NCBI RefSeq assembly: GCF_963678975.1
Contig: NC_089272.1
Location: forward strand, 63,004,574 to 63,068,573
Length of the DNA stretch: 64,000 nucleotides
Direction of reading: 5' to 3'
Source: Dysidea avara
Taxonomy: Eukaryota; Porifera; Demospongiae; Dictyoceratida; Dysideidae
The translations under genes and the position numbers were made by a program. A model generated the notes under the pieces. That model was not told the origin of the DNA, made no database searches, and saw only the letters and a program-made list of their open reading frames with translations. Positions 57,916 through 64,000 of this stretch are shown piece by piece (within the stretch, counting starts at the first letter, position 1; every line of letters starts with the position of its first letter).

Positions 57916-59153
57916 TGCTTCCTTTGTGACATAGTACAACACCTTAAGTTGCACAATTATCATGGCCTATTTAATGTCCTTTACGTTTTAGTGTCATTTT
58001 CATCATGAGATTGCATGTTTTGCAACTTATTTCCCATCAATCATGGTTAGAAGACAGTCACCAGCATCTATAAATTTATGTATTTTGATGACACATAACA
58101 TAGAGAAGTGGGAACTGCATGACTTATGGTAGTCCATGACTTTGGTACCTTATGCTACCCTCTATTTTAGTTACTGAGTGATTTGAGATAAAAATCATGG
58201 GCATTTATGGAAAGTTTTAAAAATATGTCTATAATATAAAGCTGAAAAGCTGTCTGTCCATCTGCATTCTCATTCATCACACTGCTAACTTAACAAAAAA
58301 AGCACATATTGATATGACACTCTAGCAAAATTAAGTGCTCATCATCATCTTACAAATTGCTATGTGCTTTCATTCGTTTCCTACACCACATTGAAGATGT
58401 TACTGAAGAGGAAAACTTGAGCTACATTCCTATAAAACCATAGACAAACAGCCCGTCAGCACACAGAACCATTAACCCAAAAGTCCAGATCCAATAATAA
58501 CTTTCAGTGCCACCTTTTCATGACATACTTTTTCATGTGTCATGTGTCAGCTATTGATGACACTTACTCACCAATCTGAACAAGTATCGACACAATTCAC
58601 ATGCAAAATAAAACACTCATCATGTGGCTACCTCACAAAGTTTATTGCAAGCTTCTACATGCTTTCCTTATTTCACTACAGAACATTAAAGGCCACGATG
58701 CACAAAAACAGTGCTTGAAATAGTGTAAAAATATTTTGCTATCAAAATGTCTGGACAAAGTCACCAATGACCTGTCATTAACTGTGGTTGTCCAGTCACA
58801 TCCAAAATGTACTTCAGCATGCAAAGCTTGTTAATTCTAGGAGGGTCTGGGAGCATGCCCCCTCAGGAAAAGTTTAAAAATTACAACGTTTGAGATTACA
58901 TCTGAAAGCATTTTGAAAGGGTAAGTTTAACCTGTGAATCACATTTTACCATATACAGATGTATGATTAATTATATTTTTGACAGGGAACAAGAGCTGAT
59001 CAGTTTGTGTTACTGTACAATGACAATTTGTATCTTACAAATAAGAGTTATCACAATAAAATGTTACAATTATTGAATGTATTATTACACTGATAATTAC
59101 AGTAAGTGATATGGTCATTAACAGTCATTCTAACTCAAAAATAACTCCCATCT
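57916..59153. other. No supported gene
   Basis: Anonymous. Near 58836 the text AGGAGGGTCTGGGAGCATGC with a CCCCCTCAGG follow-on is of the G-rich element-end type seen at 4750 and 60590. Confidence 0.3.
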
Positions 59154-59357
59154 TTAATAGTAAAGATTTTCTTTCGTGATTGTGTAAGCAATATCCATTT
59201 TTCTTTTAATCTTCAACCTGGCAGCCTCACTAAGGTTGGCTTGAGCCATTGCCCTTACAACTGGTGCATATTCCATCAAGCTACTGGCTGCCTCCTTGGC
59301 CTCCAATGCCATTGCTCGCTTGTGCATATTGGTTGCCGTGTGATCCTTGATGATCAA
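59154..59357 (-). pseudogene. ZNF862-like hAT-type N-terminal fragment
   Basis: Reads NMHKRAMALEAKEAASSLME, then YAPVVRAMAQANLSEAARLK and KRKMDIAYTITKENL before TAG. This matches the pattern of ZNF862/DUF4371-type hAT-derived proteins just after their zinc finger (H-x-R-A-x-x-L; Y-A-P-I; K-x-x-F/M-D-I-A-Y-x-x-x-K-E-N-L). The catalytic part should follow but the frame stops. Assignment rests on remembered family pattern. Confidence 0.55.
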
Positions 59358-59555
59358 AGCACAAATATATAGGTCGTGCCTTCAATAAAGGCCGGCCTAT
59401 AGTGTTGCATTGAGCAGAGCTTATCATTACACTTACAACAAGCTTCACATTTTTTGCATGGTCATGTGTTCTGGATAACCAGATGCTGTTTCAAACCCAA
59501 GTTCAAACTGCAACCATCATATCGTCCGAAGACTTTTATCATTTCAGAAACCAAC

Positions 59556-59888
59556 TTATCCACCGTTTTCTTTGCTACTACACACTTCCACAACCATTGT
59601 TAGCAGTATCTTCACTGGCTCTCTTGTGTCTGGACAATTTGTCCAGATAAATAGGAACTTATCCAGACATTCCGTGTATTGTCCGGATAATGCCCGGTTG
59701 TCGAACGTTATTTGGAGCACTACAGAGAAAACTTCAGCTGCATTGATTACTGCATTCCATAGCAAACCACAGGACAAACAGCTTAACTGGTATAGTACCT
59801 CCATGAAATTGTTGTGGTTAGTCTGCAGGTCCAAATTCCATTGGCACAATTTTATTTTCAGGCCTTCATCTATATGACCAAGGGGCAA
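59556..59888 (-). CDS. Unidentified 110-codon ORF
   Basis: Begins MPLGHIDEGLKIKL, with a hydrophobic middle (LSCLSCGLLWNAVINAAEVF) and FLFIWTNCPDTREPVKIL near its end. On the same strand and upstream of the hAT-type fragment, so possibly part of the same decayed element. A plus-strand frame overlaps it. Function unknown. Confidence 0.25.
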   Translation of the reverse strand: MPLGHIDEGLKIKLCQWNLDLQTNHNNFMEVLYQLSCLSCGLLWNAVINAAEVFSVVLQITFDNRALSGQYTECLDKFLFIWTNCPDTREPVKILLTMVVEVCSSKENGG

Positions 59889-59984
59889 AATACAGTTTTA
59901 TCACAGTAAGGGGGATGGTAGTATAAGTACCTCACTGCCTACTTTTCTGTGCATGGTATTAGGGGCTATGCCCACTAGACTGTC

Positions 59985-60230
59985 AGATTGCTTCTGGTGC
60001 ATTCTCAGGTACAGTACCTGAGAATAACATACCACTCCAGAAAATCTTGCATTTTAGACTCTCGTAAATCGCTTCTGGTGTGTTCTCAGGTACCTGAAAA
60101 TGTGACATTCCACTCCAGAAATTTTTGTATTTTAAACTGTTTCTGGTACATTCTGAAGTACTAGCTGCTCCAGGAAAACTTTGCATTTTAGACTCTCATA
60201 GATTGCTCCTGATGCATCCTGAGGCACTTT
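59985..60230. repeat. Tandem repeat, ~75 bp, 3-4 diverged units
   Basis: Units contain GCTTCTGGTGCATTCTCAGG, CCACTCCAGAAAATCTTG and TGCATTTTAGACTCTC. Coding text across it repeats with the unit and is not a gene. Confidence 0.8.
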
Positions 60231-60891
60231 AAACTATTGCATAAAAGTTAAGGGGGAAGAGACTTTGTCTAGAGGGAGCAAGACCCCCTAACCTGATTTT
60301 TATTTACCTTTTTGGTGCATAGCTCCTATTCTAATTTCATTTTTTTGCTCATAGTAAGTGATAGTACTCTGGTATTGATTCACAGCATACAGACTGTTGG
60401 AAAACTGTACAGTAGCACTTTTGATATGTACACCAATTGGGTGCATGTTTGTTTGTCTGCATGTTTTCTATTCTGCTGTTTAGTTATATACCTGTTTTTT
60501 TTTACCATTACATGCAGGAGCAGATCCAGGGTTTGGCAAGGGTGTGCACCGGGGTAATAGGTATATGGAGCAGGGTTGGGGGCACAGCCCTCTAAAAGCT
60601 AAAGGTATTTCATGTTTCAGAACTGAAAATTTTAATGTAGAGTGGTTTATGCACTAATACCATACCTGTTTCACTGCCCATACAAAAGTCTCAATAGTAG
60701 CAGTGAAATTTATCCAGTATTTCACTGGTAGCAGTGAAAAAGTTGTAATTGCAATTTCATTGGCTAGAGTTTATGTTAACAATGTAACACCAATTAGTGT
60801 TGACACGTGTTTAGTACATAGTGACAAACTGCCTACATAGCAATGCTAATGCACAGCATGCGTATATGCAGCGAGTATGGTATTAACTGGG
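60231..60891. other. Repeat remnants
   Basis: AGCAGATCCAGGGTTTGGCA at about 60522 resembles the GGATCCAGG element ends at 3412 and 5270. Several AGCAGTGAAATT boxes (60690-60750) relate to the hairpin that follows. Confidence 0.4.
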
Positions 60892-61010
60892 AATAGCATG
60901 GGTATAGCAGTGAAATTTGGGATAAATACCACTCTTGTTGCATTGAAAATGGAAATTTCAATGCAACACTTGTGGTATTTATCCCAAATTTCACTGCTAT
61001 TCATGCTATT
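60892..61010. repeat. 119-bp hairpin
   Basis: Arms from AATAGCATGGGTATAGCAGT, through GAAATTTGGGATAAATACCA and TTGCATTGAAA, to their complement, with a few-base loop and two or three mismatches. Confidence 0.9.
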
Positions 61011-61749
61011 ACTAGTACAAATATAAACTGTTTTATAAGTGGGCCAAGAATGGTAGCCATGAGTAGTTCAGGTAGCTAGCGGGTCATTCCATACCAAATC
61101 AACAAAAAAAAATCCAGACCCCTTTCGGTTTTCATGAAATTTGGCACAAACATGGACCCTATCAAGAAACTTTCTCACGTGAAATTTGGCTCATTTCATT
61201 GGTCTCCCTTTAAGTTATGACCACTCAAAGCTTCTGTTGAAAATTTCATTTTGCTTACACCTCTTCAATAAAATGGCCATAACTTTGACGTAGACACTTC
61301 TGTGTTAAACTTTTGAATGCTTATTAAATTATCTTTCAGGTGATATATAATGTTGTATAATTGCACAAAGGAAAATGTCAAACCACAAAAATGTAGCTTT
61401 TTCCTTTGATCTTAATTTTTAAAAATATGTATTCTTTTAATTGAATTTATTTTTGGTTTACATGTTACTCTACTACCCATCATTCACCACTGTGAGTTTA
61501 AAGTTGGGACCAATAGTAGATCATGAGTTATAAGTGTTATTGTGTAGCCTTGTAATCACTGTTGCTTGTATGGTTCAGATATGCAAAGATGCAATACCAA
61601 TTGCAAGTAAGTAATATAATACTATGTCACAATCATTTATACATTGTTAGTTTGTAAGTAAGGTTAATTTGTTTATGTTTTGTAAGAAATCCAATAAAAG
61701 CTCATACTTAAATACATACACTCAAGTAATTTACGCCTTATCAAGCTTG
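61011..61749. repeat. Conserved-phrase repeat
   Basis: Starts near 61080 with GGGTCATTCCATACCAAATC, followed by CATGAAATTTGGCACAAACA. The first phrase has an inverted relative at 24219-24241. No open frame of note. 61430-61749 is anonymous. Confidence 0.5.
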
Positions 61750-62815
61750 TATATTATATAGTTATACAACGGCCAAGAGTGCTCTGCCTGATATAAACGT
61801 ACGAGCCTGAGGGCCGTCAGGCCCGAAGGCAAGTGCGTTTATACAGGCAGAGCACGAGTGCACGTTGTATAACTGTTATGTACCATTCACCTAATAGGTA
61901 GGGAGAGTCTCACAAGACAGCTGTAACACTTATAAAGGCCAGGTTTCTAACATCGATTGTGGGTAACCAAGCCTGACGTTGGGATGACGTTCCCCCTGCA
62001 GTACTGCAGCCACCTGAGATATTGAAAGCTAGTATGCTATGGGTTATATCACTAACCTGCATTCGCTGTTCCACTCTCATCATGTAGTGCTCAGCATGCC
62101 AGCGTGCCATATAGACTAAGCACCAGACTAATTGCCATAGTGATTCTCTCGAGCGAAAAAAAAGCAGCTAAATAGACGGTTTAAGTAAACAAAACCTAAC
62201 TACTAAATGATATTAGTCTAATTCTTACTATTCACACTGGATAAACTCGAATCTGGTGGCATGACAAAACTGGTTACCACAATCGAACGTAAAGGTTAGT
62301 ATTATTTAGAATATATTTGTTTTATTGAGTCATTGTCGAAGTGGACTACAGTTTAATCTGGGCTAAGATGGCACCAGACTAGTAAGGTGTATAAGTACGT
62401 TTATATATATGTAGACTAGAGTTGTGGCCACCCGCGTTGGCTTTTTCGATCGCCATTGGCTGCTTGTAAACATTATACGCATTGGTGACGTTATGGCCCA
62501 CAATCGACCTTTACATGTCAGGCTATAAAAGAATTCGAGTGATCTGTGTAGTGTCTTTCCATCTATTAGGTGAGGTGTCGTAGTGGTCTTCGCCACCGGC
62601 ACTTGTGCTATGCTGCACAAAACCGCAGCCAGTGCGATATCTGTATATTGCACTGCGGTCGGTGCATTATAACTTATAATGCACTCGTTGTGGTCTACAA
62701 AACCGCAACCAGTGCGTTATAAGTTATAATGCACTCGCTGCGGTCTGCAGCAGTGCAATATACAAATTATGGCACTGGCGGTGCCTTTGAACTGCCCACG
62801 CAGAGTGGTACATAT
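61750..62815 (-). mobile_element. ~1.07 kb element, copy 2
   Basis: Inverted copy of 21860-22925, including the terminal hairpin (61758-61874), the TATAAA/TGACGT region and both small open frames (61910-62110 and 62363-62653). A few substitutions and a small indel separate the copies. Its left boundary, before TATTGTTTCTGATTATGACG at 62815, defines the family end. Confidence 0.75.
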
Positions 62816-62950
62816 TGTTTCTGATTATGACGCCAAGTCTGTAGTGAAATGTTGACATTTTCACTAGCTACAGTAACTACTACTGCTACTGTTAGCATTT
62901 AATGCTGATTGTTGATATGCATGTACATATTTTGATACACAAATGTAGCT

Positions 62951-63121
62951 ATAGTGGAAACTGTCTAAGCCAGTCAGGGCCAAAGTTTTTTGGCCTTAAA
63001 GTGCAGGTGGCTATTTATATAGTTCAATGTGTATAAATGTCTTACTAGAACAATTTAAAGTTGGCCCTTAACAGAAAGGTGGCCTTACATTACAGGTGGC
63101 CGCTAAGACAAGTTCCACTGT
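62951..63121. mobile_element. Short TIR MITE
   Basis: Inverted ends AGTGGAAACTGTCTAAGCC and AGTGGAACTTGTCTTAGCGG, TA-rich flanks, 171 bp. The core has GTGGCCTTA boxes. Similar ends appear within the inverted duplication at 35.7 and 37.8 kb (ACAGTGGAATCTGTAAAGTA). Confidence 0.75.
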
Positions 63122-63637
63122 AATTTGGAACACTTACAAATAAAACATGATGTTTTGTAGCTGCATTCTTTGTTGTTAACACAGGCATGAATGTTTCAAA
63201 TATTGTTATCTACTAGAGCTTTTAGTAATGAATGACTGATGTAGTAGAGTGGCTTTAAAATCTTTTTAACTTACACCTTCAAAGATTCAATTGTGTACTG
63301 ATATCAATGCATCAGATTTCGTTGCATGTCAGAGTTACATGTGAATCATGCAATATGCACCACTTTCAGCCTCAACTTTTACTACAGCAGTCTTCTTTAT
63401 TACATGATTTAACTTTGAAGTTAATTGCCTTGACCCTTTCTTTAATCAATTATTGATGTATTTCACTTAAAGCTATAGATATGTATCAGTGTGCAATTGC
63501 TGTAGTGAATCTTTTGTACAATGTGACACATAGCAATATTTCTATGGAACATTTCTATGATGCTACGATTCTCAATATAGAATCAAATTATGAGCTACAT
63601 TGCTATATCTTAGTAAATTCATCATGATACAGTTAAT
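63122..63637. other. No supported gene
   Basis: Anonymous AT-rich sequence. Confidence 0.3.
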
Positions 63638-63909
63638 CCACACAAAAACAGCCAAGCTGTGAAAAAATGGTGCGGCCTTAAAAAACCTGGGTGAAAAAAG
63701 TTGTGAAATCAAAGGCGGCAGCCAAGAAATGTCTGCAATGATGTTAATGCTAATAAATTTTAACAATGCACACAGCCATTATTAATTTTTTTTTGCATTA
63801 ACATCATTGCAGCCATTTCTTGGCCGCCACTTTTGATTTCACAACTTTTTTCACCCAGGTTTCTTAAGGCCGCACCATTTTTTCACAGCTTGGCTGTTTT
63901 TGTGTGGAT
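63638..63909. repeat. Large hairpin, ~115 bp arms
   Basis: Left arm 63638-63756 and right arm 63793-63909 match in inverted orientation (AAACAGCCAAGCTGTGAAAA; GGTGCGGCCTTA; CAGCCAAGAAATG) around a 36-bp loop. The right arm and following sequence to 63990 also match 16870-17045. Confidence 0.85.
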
Positions 63910-64000
63910 TTCACTCCTTTTTGTACTTTATAAGGCCCCAAAACCAACCTATGACTGACTTTGAGGTCTGTTTTTACTCACATTTCTTCTTTTCTATGTA

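Overview
This 64 kb window is AT-rich eukaryotic, almost certainly metazoan, DNA with few genes and many transposable elements. Three things point to an early-branching animal, most likely a demosponge (inference only). Splice-site pairs bound very short introns of about 50-65 bp. Death-domain (DD) and CARD coding fragments occur, as in expanded sponge and cnidarian innate-immune repertoires. The repeats are mainly CR1-like LINEs and hAT, Mutator-like and foldback DNA elements. No ribosomal RNA, canonical tRNA, operon or CRISPR array was seen.

Layout, left to right. 1-3.1 kb: a decayed coding fragment, a small ORF, an element carrying a precisely bounded hAT insertion, and a plausible two-exon 3' gene end (minus strand). 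3.4-5.8 kb: two copies of a terminal-inverted-repeat (TIR) element, each flanked by a 5-bp direct repeat. 7.3-10.7 kb: two decayed death domains and a decayed CARD (minus), separated by a CA-rich minisatellite. 11.7-13.5 kb: two nested foldback elements. 13.7-16.3 kb: a LINE fragment and repeats. 17.2-19.0 kb: a satellite array broken by a TA-flanked element. 21.9-22.9 kb: an element repeated in inverted orientation at 61.8-62.8 kb. 25.5-25.9 kb: the best-preserved immune-type gene, a CARD exon. 28.1-31.6 kb: a CR1-like LINE whose ORF1 and ORF2 share one frame across a single UGA-CUAG stop, adjoining a hAT transposase tail. 32.6-34.1 kb: a possible multi-exon gene with tandemly repeated short exons. 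35.2-38.3 kb: a large inverted duplication. 40.6-43.4 kb: a Mutator-like foldback element containing a 660-bp palindrome and a LINE. 44.3-50.6 kb: more nested hAT-like elements and a LINE with a nearly intact RT ORF. 54.0-55.1 kb: a ~1.1 kb intronless ORF with one frameshift and a HEPN-like R-N-x3-H motif. 57-64 kb: SINE-like repeats, a ZNF862/hAT-type fragment, hairpins and more MITEs.

There is no pathway-level gene co-operation to describe. The coherent biology is decayed Death-fold genes, a HEPN-like ORF, and many mobile elements whose order of insertion can be read from nesting and target-site duplications (TSDs).
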